Positions 12,956 through 24,888 are shown, counted from the first letter of the stretch. The stretch: DNA of 64,000 nt from Thecaphora thlaspeos (GCA_900291925.1 UWYS01000011.1:62001-126000), one strand, 5' to 3'. The notes: a model not told the origin generated them from the letters alone. Translations and numbers: made by a program.

Positions 12956-15558
12956 TCAAACAGCAGGTAAAGGTCTCCTACAGCTAGGACATTCCGTCTT
13001 GATAGTCAACCAACGTTCGAGACATTCCGTATGGAAAATATGCTTGCACTGACATTGCACGAGAGTATCATTTCGGTTGACTTCGGCATCAGTTGATATT
13101 TTTCTTGTCTTTCCTTTCTCTCGTCACGACGAGGGTTGGGGGAACTTACAGGAGCGACCATTACTTCTCTCCTCTTCCTATGCAACACGGACCAACCTGT
13201 CCTTTCCCAAAGACCACGTATCGTCCTAGTCGTGGTTCTTGTCCACCTCGTAAGAACATGACGAGGTTGGATCGTTCGAGGGCTTGCAGGATCAATCTTG
13301 TCAGGTGGATAGAAGATCGAACCTCCTTCCAAATCCGAGAGACTATCCTCTTCCTCTTCCTCCTCCTTCTCCTTCTCCTCCTGATCTTCCTTTTGAAGGG
13401 GTATGGAATCGTACGTCTTTCCTCCATTCTTCTTGCTCCTCCTTCTCCTCCTCGTCGTCGTCATTGTCGTCGACATCGATCCGTCATTTAGGGTGATGTT
13501 GTTTAGACAAATCGCACAGTCACCCAACGTCCCCTCGCTGATCGTCTCGATGGGGGGATACCAATCCCACCCTTCCTCTCGCCTCCCTCTCCACCTGCTC
13601 GGTACAAACCACTCGACACCTATCCAATCCTGGCCCAACAGCATCAACATCTGTCCTACCACCCACCCCACCAATATCCAAACCAACCCATTCGGCCATG
13701 TGAACAGTACATTGTCCGGACACGCGAAAAGGTAGAGCGGCAAGACGAGTCGACACATCGTCGTTCCCACCACGCACCGTGTAGAGACGGATCGACGTGT
13801 ACCCCGTTGCATGTTGCGACGAATCTGCGGAATCCAGAAAGAGTAGAGGATCGGCAGGAGGATCTCGGCGAAGAAGAGAGGGAAGAAGATCGAGAGGAAG
13901 AGGATCAGGATGAACAGCACGATAAAGAAGCTGCGGCGTCGGGTTTCTGGGTCGCTTGGTGGTGGTGAAGAGGGTAGTGCGGTGGGGGGACCTGCAGGTG
14001 GGGTGGTGGCTGTCGCTGCGTCGACGTTGCCCGTCGCCGCGGCCGGTGTCGCAGCGGGCGCAGCCGCGGGTGCGGCAGGCACAGGCGCTGCGCCCTCCGT
14101 CTCGGGCGCCTGTGTCCGGTAGATGGTGAGCGCGTACCTGTAGCCGAACGCGAGGAAGAGCATGCAGCTCATGAATGCGCACGCCAGCAGCGGGAGCGTC
14201 GTGGCGTTGTTGAGCGCGATCCCGACGCTGAGGTGTGCGAGGCCGATGTAGGCGTCGAGCATGCTCTGCATCCCCCATGTGCGGTAGCTGACCTTGGCGA
14301 GGCCGCTAGGTGTGCTTGTCGCCTGCATCTGCTGCACCAGCAGGCGCGCCTGGACCAGCAGGACGACAAAGTAGATGAAGGCGTAGTGGATCGCCTTGCG
14401 CCAGAGCCGCGTCTTTGTGAGACCGTCGATGTCGTCGCTGGAGAGGAGCAGGTGGCACTCGGGCGAGTACATGAGCGCGGTGAGGGCGAGTGGGGCGGCG
14501 TGGATGGTCGAGATGCCGGTGGGGACCTCCTGTTCTAGCTCGAGAGTCTGAACGAGGTCGATGTCGTTGGCGCTCCCTGCCGGTCTGAGCTTGGCGTAGA
14601 TGTGCAGCGAGCAGTTGTGCACCGGGCTGCTCGATGCTGCGTCCGAATCGTCGCCGGGATTGTAGCTGCGCGACGCGATGATGTCGTTGAGCCGCTGTAT
14701 GCGCTCGTCGAGATCCTTTTCAAGCGCAGAGACGGTGAGGTTGATGGACGTGTCGTGCTTGGGTATCATGCCGAGGATGTTGCGGAGGTCGGTGGCTTGT
14801 TGCCGTTCTTGTGCGGTGGCGATGAGGTAGAGTGTTCCGGTGCGCGGGAAGTGGAGTCCGTGGAGGTCAAAGTCGACTTGGCTGGTCCTTGCGTTAGGGG
14901 ACGAGGGCGCCTCGAGGCTGAGGCCGCCGCGGACGACGGAGACGAGTCCGGGCATGGTGTGATCCTGGTTGAGGTTGAAGTTGAGCTGGCGGCTTTGGGA
15001 TGAGGTGGTTGCTAGCCAGTTGAAGGTGCCGCGGTGGTCTGCGAGAGCAGTAGAGGTGTTGGCAGGGGCTGGCTGATCTCTGTGTAGCTGTTGGGCTTGT
15101 GCCTGCCCTAGAGAGGAGATGTAGGGCAAAGGCTGCTGCTGCTGCTTGTGGATGTCTGTGGGTGCGTGCTTGCTGGTGTTGGTGCTGCCGAACTCGCGTG
15201 CAGCCCAGTGGCCTCTGTAGAAGCCGGAAAGGTTGTGGTAGTAGGCGGCGCCGTCGTGGATGGCGAGGTCGAGCGGGAAGTGTGAGAGGAGTGGAGTGAG
15301 AGCATCTGTGTCGTATTGGAAGGACCAGTCTTGCATTTCGGAGATGTTGGCCTGGTTCCAGGCGAGGAGTTGTTTGCGCTGCTGAGTGCGTTGGTCGAGG
15401 GCGTTGCGTACGGGAGCGAGGGGGTCAGGCGTTAAGCCGAAGAGGAGGGCGGCTGCGTGCGAGGCGGCACTGAGGATGAGGAGGAGCAGGAGGGGGAGGG
15501 GGAGGAGATGGGGTGACCATGGTGCCTTGAAGCTGTGCCTGTGATGTAGGGCGGACAT
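12956..15558 (-). CDS. DSC1: Dsc1/Tul1, RING E3 ligase of the Golgi Dsc complex
   Basis: Two exons, complement(12956..13048, 13150..15558), 833 residues. Tul1/Dsc1 is the membrane RING-type ubiquitin ligase of the Dsc complex, which acts in the Golgi/endosome on membrane proteins and in SREBP activation in some fungi. Visible features: a signal peptide (residues 1-37), a luminal domain with WNQANISEMQDWSF and YHNLSGFYRGHW, a cluster of membrane helices (about 385-640), then a C-terminal RING. The first cysteine pair CAIC is near residue 684. The second half, CKHIFHTECLERW...CPSC, is in exon 2, which ends RRPLPAV. The intron (101 nt, GTAAGT to GTCAG) falls exactly before the third RING cysteine. 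A 119-residue acidic/basic insertion separates the two RING halves, longer than usual. Reading through the intron meets no stop and would give a false C-terminus ending at 13006. Confidence 0.93.
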
Positions 15559-15895
15559 GGCGACGTTGGGCGACAGCCGATGGTGGTGGAGAGGGAAGCA
15601 GGGGCGACGTTGGCCGTGGACGGGTGCGGGCTCAGCGTTGGCCTGGCCGAGCTGGCCCCGCCGCTGTCGTGAAAATGATGAATGGGGGCTACCCTACGTT
15701 GGCGCCTACCTTTCCCCGGGAATTTTCTCTCCATTTTCTCTCCATTTTCCCTCCACATTTCCCTCTTCCGAGCGGGCCTGGCCTCGGGCGCAGACTGAGA
15801 TGGGAGACTACTCTGAGAGCAGCGCAGTCGCAGCTTCCCTCCACTCCCCATGACCACCACTCCGCCGCCCTCCTACCCGCCCCCCCCCCGCCACC
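15559..15895. promoter_or_regulatory. Divergent promoter region DSC1/NTR1
   Basis: 337 bp between divergent starts. It contains a short repeated TTTTCTCTCCA-type pyrimidine motif around 15722-15765 and C-runs just before the NTR1 ATG. No specific site is recognised. Confidence 0.45.
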
Positions 15896-18800
15896 ATGCC
15901 CAGACGTAGGCGCAGCCAGTTCCTCGATCAAGACGATCCAGACTCATCCTCCGGCTCCGACTCCGCATCAGCCTCCAGCCATCACCACCCCGACGCCCCT
16001 CGCAAACGCAAGCGCAACTTTACAAAGCAAGACGCAATCTACGGCGTATTCGCAGACAGCGACCAGGAACACGACGAAAGCGGCGCTGCACCACGCACTG
16101 GAAGAGCATCCGGCTCAAGGGCAAACAAGGTCGACCACCGCTCAGGACAGGCATTCGTACCCAGCACGGGCCTCCACCAGCGACCTCCATCACAACAGCA
16201 CAAAGGCGACGACGATGACGACGACGATGACGACGACCCTGCTGCTGCCAAGGATGATCGCGATGATGATGACGACGACGACGACAACGACGACGACGAC
16301 TCGCTCTCAGAGTCCGAGCGCATAGCCCGTCGGCCGGCACCAGATCAAGACTATCTCGCCGCCCGCCCCTCGTTCGCCGGCCTCGACAGCAGCGCTGCAC
16401 TCACACAGGTCGAGGCCATCGCAAAGGACGAGAAAAGCACGCGACATTTCCGTCCAGCCACATTCGTCTCCTCCCGCGGCCGCATAGCGTCCAGCCAGGC
16501 GCAGCCGGCGCCATCGCTATCTTCTCCCGCGGCGCCCCGACTGGGATCACGGGCAGTCATCGGCAGCGCAGTAGCTTCCTTGTCGTCCTCGGAAGCTAAG
16601 TCAGCAAGGGCCGGCATCGGAGCTTTTCCCAGCTTCGTATCTGCCGGCACTTCAAGGCCAACATCGGCATCGACACCCGCAGATCCTGGCAGCTCCAAGC
16701 AGCTGCAAGAAGAGGCGACCGATGCCAGCGCGCCAGAACCGCCGCCGCCAGGGCCTCCGCCACCCGGCCCTCCACCAGGCCCACCGCCGGGACCTCCGCC
16801 CGTTTTTCCCACCTTCGCCCCTTCCAGCCTGGCTGAGGCCGGCATGCCGACCGACTTTGCCTCCAGCCGTCCCTCGCCCGCCGCCGCCCCCTCGAAGGCC
16901 TTCCAGAAGAAGGACAAGCCGTCCTTCCTCTCGTCGGCGTCAAACGGCGCCAGCGGCGCCTCCGCCACGCCCACCACCAGCATCAAGTTCGGCGCAGGAG
17001 CCGGCGGCAAGTTCGACCCCTCTGCCTACCTCGCCAAGATGGGTTGGACGGGAGGCGGGCTGGGCCGGCAAGGCGAGGGCATCGTTAACCCGATCGAGGT
17101 CCAGCTCCGCCCCGAGCGCGCCGGCATCGCCTTTGGCGGGCGCAAGGAAAAAACCAAGCAGGCCAAGGACGAGCGCAAGGAGAGGGAGCACAGGGAACGT
17201 CGAGAGGAGAGGGAGAAGAACAGGGCCGGCGGAGCATCGACGGCGGCGGCGCGTCAGCCAAAGGAGCAGGCGTGGACCAAGGCGGAGCGGAAGCCGCGGA
17301 AGCCGCGCATCGAGCACCGGACGTACGAGCAGATCATCGAAGAGGCTGGCGGCATCCCATCGACCGACCCGAGCGTGGGCCCGGTGTTCGACGCCTCAGG
17401 ACGCGAGGTGGCCTCGCTTTCGGTCGCGCTCGCCAACCAGGCGCTCCCCTCGGCCGACACGATGCGGCTGCCCGAGCTGCGGCACAACCTGCGCCTGATC
17501 TGCGACAACAACCTCCAGGCGCTCACCGTGCTGGCCAAGGAGGGGGCCAACATCCTCGAGCGGCGCAAGTGGCTCAAACGCGAAGCCGACGAGTCAAAGC
17601 GGCGGCGCGACCGCGAAACGCACGAGGCGACGCGCCTCCAGTGCATCCTCGCCATCGTCAAGGAGCTCGAGGCTCTTGGCACCCGCTACGCATCGGAGGG
17701 CGAGGACCTCGACGTATTCACGCCGTGCATCCACCGGCTCGTCAAGGGGTTCAGGGACGAGATCGAACGCGACGGGCTGGACGAGGCGGTGGTGGGCGCC
17801 GTCACGCCGATGCTGCGCCGCCTCTGGATCGACTGGGAGCCGCTGAAGCGGCCCGATTACACCGCGACCCAGCTGTCGGGCTGGAAGGGGGCGCTGCGGA
17901 TCCGCGATCCCTCCGCGCCGGAGCTCTCCGTCAACCGTATCGGCATCGACGTCCATGCCTCGACCAGGTCTCGAACTTCGGCCGCCGCCGCCGCCAAGGT
18001 GATGACGCCGCACGAGTCTCTGCTCTGGAACGTCTGGATGCCCAAGATCCGCGGCGCGCTCAACAACGACTGGAAAGCGGACCGAGCCTCTCCGGCGGTC
18101 TTGCTTCTCGAGACGTGGCGACCGCTGCTGCCGCGGTTCATCTACGACAACATCATCGACCAGCTTCTCCTACCCAAACTGGACGCCGCCGTGCGCGATT
18201 GGGACGCACGTCGATCCAGAGTGGGAATACACCACATCCTCTTCCCCTGGCTACCTCTACTTGGCAGTCGTCTCGATCCTATCCTGTCGGACGCCAAACG
18301 TCGTATCCGCTCGGGTCTCAAGAGTTGGAAAGCGCGCGATCCTCCTCCCACTCACCTCGCACGGTGGAGAGGCGTGTACGACGCTCAAGAGTGGGATACG
18401 ATGATGCTCTCGCACGTCGTCCCTAAACTATCGGCATCGATACGCGATGATCTGATCGTCGATCCATCGAAGCAGGACATGTCAGTGCTGAAGAGGTTGG
18501 TAGAGTGGATCGAAATGGTGCGACCCAGCATGCTGGCTAGGGTGGTGGAGGTGGAGTTTTTCCCAAAGTGGTTGGAGACGTTACACCTTTGGTTGACGCA
18601 AGACGGGGCGAATCTGGAGGAAGTTGCAAAGTGGTACGAATTCTGGAAGGCATGTTGGCCTTCTTGCTTGGTCGGTCAAAAGGGAATGGTGAATGGATTC
18701 AAGAGTGGTCTTGAACTACTCAACGAAGCCGTGTCTTTACCTCCATCTGGACGGAAAGAACTTCAAAAACCTGACATGCGACGTTCCACCCACGTCGAAC

Positions 18801-19099
18801 GCGCTTCCTCAAGCACCCACCCTACGACAAGCGCACGAGCGAGAACAGCAAGAAAGGAGAAAGAGATAACGTTACGACAAATCATCGAGGAGAAAGCAGC
18901 CGAACAAGATCTAATCGTCCTTTCACTCAACCGACTTCATCCCGGTAGTGGAGAGACGGTGTTGAGGATGAGTAGAGGCGTAGATGGAAAGAAGGGTGTG
19001 TCGTTTTACGTACAGGATGATGTGGTTTATCTGGAAGGTGAGGGGGATAGACCGGTTGGCGTGGGTGAATTGATGGAGTTGGCAGGGAAGATGGCGTGA
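15896..19099 (+). CDS. NTR1: Ntr1/TFIP11-type G-patch protein, spliceosome disassembly factor
   Basis: Single exon, 1067 residues, start in CCACCATGCCC. Homologues (yeast Spp382/Ntr1, human TFIP11) recruit and activate the DEAH helicase Prp43 to dismantle spent spliceosomes in the nucleus. The TFP11 N-terminal segment includes RKRKRNFTKQDAIYGVF. An Asp-rich stretch spans about 104-135 and a Pro-Gly repeat about 278-305. The G-patch is at about 365-410, with LAKMGWTGGGLGRQGEGI then PIEVQLRPERAGIAFG. The large C-terminal GCFC-type helical domain (about 510-960) includes ESLLWNVWMPKIRG and FPWLPLLGSRLD. The end, VSFYVQDDVVYLEGEGD, matches the conserved TFIP11 tail. Human TFIP11 is 837 aa; the excess is in the disordered N-terminal third. 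Intronless despite its role in splicing. Confidence 0.95.
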   Translation: MPRRRRSQFLDQDDPDSSSGSDSASASSHHHPDAPRKRKRNFTKQDAIYGVFADSDQEHDESGAAPRTGRASGSRANKVDHRSGQAFVPSTGLHQRPPSQQHKGDDDDDDDDDDPAAAKDDRDDDDDDDDNDDDDSLSESERIARRPAPDQDYLAARPSFAGLDSSAALTQVEAIAKDEKSTRHFRPATFVSSRGRIASSQAQPAPSLSSPAAPRLGSRAVIGSAVASLSSSEAKSARAGIGAFPSFVSAGTSRPTSASTPADPGSSKQLQEEATDASAPEPPPPGPPPPGPPPGPPPGPPPVFPTFAPSSLAEAGMPTDFASSRPSPAAAPSKAFQKKDKPSFLSSASNGASGASATPTTSIKFGAGAGGKFDPSAYLAKMGWTGGGLGRQGEGIVNPIEVQLRPERAGIAFGGRKEKTKQAKDERKEREHRERREEREKNRAGGASTAAARQPKEQAWTKAERKPRKPRIEHRTYEQIIEEAGGIPSTDPSVGPVFDASGREVASLSVALANQALPSADTMRLPELRHNLRLICDNNLQALTVLAKEGANILERRKWLKREADESKRRRDRETHEATRLQCILAIVKELEALGTRYASEGEDLDVFTPCIHRLVKGFRDEIERDGLDEAVVGAVTPMLRRLWIDWEPLKRPDYTATQLSGWKGALRIRDPSAPELSVNRIGIDVHASTRSRTSAAAAAKVMTPHESLLWNVWMPKIRGALNNDWKADRASPAVLLLETWRPLLPRFIYDNIIDQLLLPKLDAAVRDWDARRSRVGIHHILFPWLPLLGSRLDPILSDAKRRIRSGLKSWKARDPPPTHLARWRGVYDAQEWDTMMLSHVVPKLSASIRDDLIVDPSKQDMSVLKRLVEWIEMVRPSMLARVVEVEFFPKWLETLHLWLTQDGANLEEVAKWYEFWKACWPSCLVGQKGMVNGFKSGLELLNEAVSLPPSGRKELQKPDMRRSTHVERASSSTHPTTSARARTARKEKEITLRQIIEEKAAEQDLIVLSLNRLHPGSGETVLRMSRGVDGKKGVSFYVQDDVVYLEGEGDRPVGVGELMELAGKMA

Positions 19100-19212
19100 A
19101 AAAATGTACCACATTGCGAGTCGGCCGCGACATTGTGTATGTGCAAGACCTGACGTTACCATCTTCTAAGGAAAGCGATAGGATCTCTTCGGTCCGTATC
19201 GCTTTTACGCTG

Positions 19213-19256
19213 TTAAATAGATATTTAAAATAAATAAAAATAATAAAAATAAAAGA
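19213..19256. terminator. Candidate poly(A) signal region after NTR1
   Basis: An A/T-only stretch with several AATAAA/AATAAT hexamers about 115-155 nt after the NTR1 stop, standing out from GC-rich surroundings. Inferred only from motif and position. Confidence 0.4.
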
Positions 19257-19739
19257 GCCAACTCAATGAAAGAATCCGAGTAACCAACCTATCCCACTCC
19301 ATTCCTATGTAGATCGTCTCTCCCTAGACTCTAACAACGTTAGACACCGTACTGCCAATGAGGACGATGCAATAAACCCCTTTGTATAACTTCCTCTTCC
19401 TCTCCATCAGCAAAAGACATCGCCATACATCCTCCGTCCCCATCCCTATCCAAGCTCGCAATCAACAAAAAAGAAAAAAGAAAAAAAACCCCCCCGACAT
19501 GCGTGATTCCTGAGAAGAAAAAAACTAGCCGACCTTCTTCCAAACGTCTATTGTACCTGTTTCCCCTTCTATGATCTACCAACCCAACGGGTAAGTGATG
19601 CAACGAATACCGACAGAAGCGACAGAGCATACAGTCCAAGACCAAGCCATGATACCACATCGTCGTCAGCGTGCGAGGTGAGAAAAAAGCTTCATTCGTA
19701 CCACGCCGCTACGCATCCATAAAATTACAATAGTTGAGG

Positions 19740-19781
19740 AAAAAAAAAAAAAAAAAAAAGAAAAAAAAAAGAAAAAAAAAA
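19740..19781. repeat. Poly(A) tract (20A-G-10A-G-10A)
   Basis: 42 bp containing only A apart from two G, followed by a run of C. Lies in the convergent 3' region, 30 bp beyond the SKN7 stop, reading as poly-T on the SKN7 strand. Confidence 0.9.
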
Positions 19782-19811
19782 CCCCCCCAAAACCCAATTC
19801 CTCGCTCGCGC

Positions 19812-22800
19812 CTATCGGATCTCAGTAAACCTTCCCCTCTTTCCGCTTTTCTTTGTCCTCTCATCTGCATTCGTCTCTGCAGATCGTTTCACACCGCCCG
19901 TAACCTTTCCTTTCGCTTCCTCTTTCACCTCCATCATGACGCCCGCCGTCGCCGCTGCTGACGTGGTCGTCGAATCCGATCCCGATCCCGATCCCGACGA
20001 CCCCACACCCTCGCCGGGCAAAGTTTCAACCAGCTGAGCGGCCGGGTTCGTGAGATTACCGCTCGAGTCGGAGAAGCTGCCAGCGGCGATGAGGTTCTGC
20101 AGCATGGCGATGTACTCTTCGTCCGAGAATCCCATGCCGGCCAGGGGGTTGAGCGTACTGTCCGACGTCGTCGAGGCGTCGCCCGTTGGCGTCAAGGGTG
20201 ATGGACCGCCGTTGGACGAGAGCGACGATAGACCCGTGTCCGACAGACGGTGGGACGTCGAGAGCGCCGACTGTAGCGCCGATTCCATCACGGATCCGTG
20301 GCCGCGCGAGCGCGAAATATCTTCCATCTTTTGCACCGTCTTGAGGTGGATCAGGTGTTTCTGTAGAGAAAAGGGGGCCGGGGAAGGATGGAGAGGGCAA
20401 GGGGTCAGCTCTCGAGGTCCACGCAGTCGGTCGTCTCACGTGCGACTCTGCGCTCCCGCGCCCCCGTCACGTACTCACCTCGAGCATGTTGAGCAGCCCC
20501 TCCTTCGTAAACGGCTTGGGGAGCATGTCGTCCATCCCGTTGGCCATGTACTGCATCAGCTCGCTCGGGCCCGAGTTGGACGTCATCGAGATGATAGGCG
20601 TCCGCGGATCAAACTGTCGGATCAGCGACGTCGCCGAGACGCCGTCGAGGTTGGGCATCACGATGTCCATCAGCACCAAGTCATACTTTTCCAGATTCAT
20701 CTTGTTCACGGCCGACATCCCGTCGACGGCGTAGTCGATGCTGCAGCCAAAGACCTGTAGGAACTTGGAGCTCAGCTTGCGGCAGACGGCGTCGTCGTCG
20801 ACCAGCAGGACGCGCGGCGGGATCGCCCAGCCGGGGACAAAGGTTGAGCGGCGGACGCGCAGGTAGTTGCCCCGGCCGCCGCTGCCGACATCCGACGGCG
20901 TCGTGCTCGTCTCTCGGTTGCTGCCACCCGCAGCGTCGCTTTCGGGCGTCTTGCTATCGGACCCAGAGGCGGCGGTGGCGGTCGCGCCAGCAGCAGCAGC
21001 AGCAGCAACGGAGGAGCCGTACGGGTTAGGCGAGCCAGAGTTTGAGCTGGACCGGCCGTCGACCCGTGGCATATTGCGCGGTTGGTCCTCTAGCTGCGGG
21101 ACCCGGAAGCCGAACGAGTCGCCGGCACCGCCGCTCGACGACCCGGAGCCGTTGGGCGACGCCTGCTTTCGGAAGGCCGCGCCAACCGCTTCGGCAGTGT
21201 GGCTGTGCGCTGCCTTCGACGTCGGGTCGGCTGCATTGTTGGCGAGGTAGTCTTTGTTGCCCTCGCGCGGCTGGAGCGTGCCAACGGTATAGACGCGCAA
21301 GCCGGCGCGCCCAAACTGCGCCGCATTCGGGTTGCTGAGCGAGCCGGCGGCTGCATCGATGGGATTGCCGGCCGCCGAAGCGTCCGACTCGGCATGCTGA
21401 TGCGGCGGGTGGAAGGTCGGGCCGTTGCCGGCGCCGCCCGCGGCGCCGTTCCCGCTCTCGCGGGCGGAACCCTTGGCTTTGACATCCTGCGACGGCGCGG
21501 TCGCTCTGGCGGCAGCGGTGGTCGACCCTGATGCAGGCCCGGTCGCAGAATTTACTGGCGAGCTAACGCTCTTCGGCGAAAGAGGGCCCGAGGTGGCGAT
21601 CGACGCCGCCGACTGGTGGAGATCGCCGCCGCGCGGAGGCCGTCCGGCGCTTGCCCCTGGCCCTGCCTTTGACCCTGCGCCGCGCGACTGCACCGAGGCC
21701 GACGTCCCCGGCGGCTGATTGTTTGCCACGCGCTGCGAGATCTCGCTTATTGCGGCAAACGACGCCTGCGTGACGTCCTCGTAGTTGCCGATCAGCCGGT
21801 TGGCCTCGTCCGAGGCGACAAAAGCGTCGCTACCGCCGCCGCCGAAGAGCAGGTGGCTGTCGCTGCGCTTGTCGGCTTTGACGTTCATCAGGTACTGGAT
21901 GAGGCTCTGCATCAGCTGGTCCTGCTGAACCATGTTCTTCTGGTACGTCAGCATCTCGCCGATGATACCCTGGTATTGCTTGGTGAGGCTGTTAATGTGG
22001 CTGCTCATCTGGTCCTGAACCGCGTTTAGGCTGGCCACTTGCGCCTTGAGTTCCGAGTACGACTCTGCCGCTTTTTCGGCTGCCTCGCCTGCTTGCGGAA
22101 GCGCAGGGCTGTCGTCGCGCATGTCGAGGCCGTTGCCCGCACTGCCTTCGAGCCTAGCTGCGGGGCCCTTGTTGGCCCCGCCAAGGGCGCCACCGCTGCT
22201 GCCGGCAACGGCAGCAGCGGTGGGGCCTGAGGCAGCAGCGCCGCCCTTTTTCTTCGCGGGGATCTTGCGCTTGACGTTCTCGAGGAGGTCCTCGCGGCCG
22301 CGAACGAAGCCAGGGTGCTGGAACTCCCACTGATGCTCGCCAACATTGGCGCCCGGTGCGGGGGCGACGGGGTCGTCGGGATTCTTGACCTTGTGGAAAT
22401 CGTACTTGTTGAGCTGTCGCACGAAGCTGGCAAAGTTTGAGTGGCGGAAGTTGCGCGGGAGGACGTGCTTGGTGAAGTCGTTGATGTCCTTGACGAGGAA
22501 GCTCTCGCCCGACGGGCTCCAGGTGACGATGCTCTCATAGGTAGGATCGCCGAGGATGGCAAAGAGCTTCTTGACAAAGTCGCTGGTGCTCTTCTGCGCT
22601 GCGCCGCTGCCGCTTCCGTTGCCATTGACGCCGCCCGCGCCCCTGCTGCCGCTGGCGCGCTGACGGTCTTCTTCGTCGAGGTCGTCTAGGTCATCGGCGT
22701 CTTCGAAAGTGGAGCCGCCGTAGCCTCGCATGCTCCCGCCTGTTGCCGCCTGTCCCGGAACATTGGCGCCGGGGCTGCTGGAGGGGAGCCCTCGTGGCCC

Positions 22801-23445
22801 TAGGTTGCTGACGCCGCCGGGGCTGCTCGAGGAGGGACTCTGTAAGACGGATGGCTGAGCGTCGTTCGAAACCCACGTAGGTGCGGCGTAGTATGGGGCC
22901 AACTCGTGGGGTGCCGGAGCGTACTGGTCATGCGGGCGCTGGTTGGAGGCGGGGACGCTGAAGCCGTCATGTTGGTAGGCGTAGGAGGGGGTCGGGTGCG
23001 GGCCGCCGCCGCCAGCTGTTGCTCCGCCCCTTGCGCTCGGATGGTGCGAGGGCTGGCTGTGGTTGTAGTGGTTGTGATGGTGATGCGAAGGAGGGTAGGG
23101 GGGCTGAGCGTCGTAGGTGTTGGCGTAACCCGGGCCCTGGTGGCCGTTGCGGGATGCTAGATCATTGGACGGCGGCTGGGACTGCCAGTGGGATGATGCC
23201 GCGGTTGATGAAGCGGCGGCCGCTGGTGGTTGTGTGCCGGCGGGTGGTGCTCGATCTGGCGAGATGGGCGGTTGGTGATATGCTTGAGCTGAGTGGTAAG
23301 GAGGCTGGGGCTGGTGGTAAGGGTCTAGATTGCTGCTGCCGCTGCTGGGAGGGGGCGGGACGTGACCGTTTATGGCGTTGACGCCGCCGTTATAAGGGGC
23401 GAGGTTCTGGGCATGCTGCTGCCAGGGCTGCTGATGTGCTGGCAT
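19812..23445 (-). CDS. SKN7: Skn7/Prr1, HSF-type DNA-binding response regulator
   Basis: Two exons, complement(19812..20360, 20479..23445), 118 nt intron (GTGAGT donor, CTACAG acceptor), 1171 residues. Skn7 is the nuclear output regulator of a His-Asp phosphorelay and controls oxidative, osmotic and cell-wall stress genes. An HSF-type DNA-binding domain spans about 285-392, with FVKKLFAILGDPTYESIVTW, FRHSNFASFVRQLNKYDFHK and FQHPGFVRGREDLLENVKRK. A coiled coil follows (about 453-530). The receiver domain (about 876-993) has LLVDDDAVCRKL, phosphoacceptor Asp927 in LVLMDIVMP and Lys in MLPKPFTKEGLL. The intron interrupts the last receiver helix, and exon 2 restores LNMLE|KHLIHLKTVQKMEDISRS. Gln/Ser/Gly-rich tails on both sides are disordered, making it about twice yeast Skn7 (622 aa). 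Likely binding targets include antioxidant genes such as the peroxiredoxin at 56177, but no site is proven. Confidence 0.95.
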
Positions 23446-24888
23446 CTGTGGCGAGGTTGTGCGGGTTGTGAAGACCGCGTGAGTTGCGGAGAGCCAGAGG
23501 GCGCCTTAGTCCTGTGAAGCTCCCTCGGCGAGGCGAGGGGCCGGGGATGTCGAGGGGAGACGGGTTGGAACTGGCTTTGCGTTGCGTAGCGGCGAAGTCG
23601 GGGAGCTTGGTATGAAGGGGTCACAAAGGGCAGGAGCGGGCAGGTGTGAGGGCACGGACTCGAGGGCGTGCAGCGTCAAGAGTTACGACGCGTTGTGGCG
23701 GTGTGCGCGGCGGTGCTGGTGCGTGCTGCGCGCAAAGCGCCTCGTAACGGTGGCGAGTGGCAGAGTCCGGGGGGGGGGGACTGTGGGGAAGGTAGCCAGT
23801 CGGGCGAGGTGCAAGAGGCGGTAGGAAGAGAGCGACTGACTGGTCAGGGTGGGCGAGCGCGCGCTTGGCTGGGAGCGCGGCAATCGTGAGCAGACGAGCG
23901 GGTGCAACTTGATGGAGCGAGCAACAAGGATGGGAGAAGAGAGAGAGGCGAGGGCAGCGAGGGCAGCGAGGGCAGCGAGGAGGACAAGGGGCCGGTTCTC
24001 GGTGTTGGTGGAGAGAGAGAGGCCGAGCGACGTCGTTCGTGACGCCATTCACAGACTCTGTCGCAAGTTTTACTGGCGCTCGCTGTGGCCTTCGATGGTC
24101 ATAGCGCGTCGCCCTATGTACCTGTGCTCTACAGTACGCTACGCTCCACCGACGCGCAGCATCTGTGCCTCTTGGCGGGCGACTACAAAAGGCGATGAGT
24201 ACCGTAGTAGTCAACTAATGCGGTGTTTGTAGTCGATCGAGCTCCACTTGAAAAACAACAAAGCGCGTGTGCCGTCATGGAAAGAGCCAAGCGAAAAGCG
24301 CGCTGCCTGCCTGGCCGTAACTACTGTACCACCTTGCGGCCTCGAGTCCCGACGCAAGACGCAAGGGGAGCGTGGCTGGCTGGCCAGCGCCGACAAGAAA
24401 TAAATTAGACCCGCTCCATGTATTACTTATATTTTCCACTTCCGGACGTTTTCAAGGTAGGCAGAGCATGTACACTACTGTACGTAGTCTATCGCACATG
24501 ATTCAAGGCCACGTGTCTCACCCCTCACGTCCATCATAAGCGCTTCGCCCGGCGTCCCTTTTGGCATTCGTGCGTTCGGCGCCATCCTCACCAATCCAAC
24601 GTTACATCATCCCACCGCACAGACAACGCGGCACACTCAAATGCAACAGAGATAAACAGCAAGAGTGTGTGTGTTTGTGTGCTTCAGAGGCCTCGTGCAT
24701 CGAGCCGGGACAAACAACACGAGCGACGCATGGTAAAATCGATCGGAGACAGTGGTAGCCGAGATCGTCTCTGTCAGTATCATACCACTAGAGCCGACAG
24801 AAAGAGCGAGCAAACAGAGATCGAGGGGAGAACAAAGACAGAGGAGAAAGAGAACAGAATGTAGCATGTTGTGTGTCGCAGCGCACGC
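23446..24888. other. Intergenic region upstream of SKN7, downstream of NUM1
   Basis: 1.44 kb with the SKN7 promoter/leader and the NUM1 3' region (both minus strand). A 9-bp unit, agggcagcg, is repeated around 23951-23980. No gene, tRNA or splice-flanked exon was recognised. Confidence 0.45.

Larger units (their letters stand above)
19100..19811. other. Convergent 3' region NTR1/SKN7
   Basis: 712 bp between two stops. AT-rich segment 19213-19256 contains repeated AATAAA-like motifs suited to cleavage/polyadenylation. An almost pure A tract follows at 19740-19781, then seven C. No gene seen. Confidence 0.5.

Noticed and set aside
13006..13149. DSC1 C-terminus read straight through to 13006
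   Set aside because: This is intron plus frame-shifted exon 2; splicing restores the CxHxxxHxxC...CxxC half of the RING.
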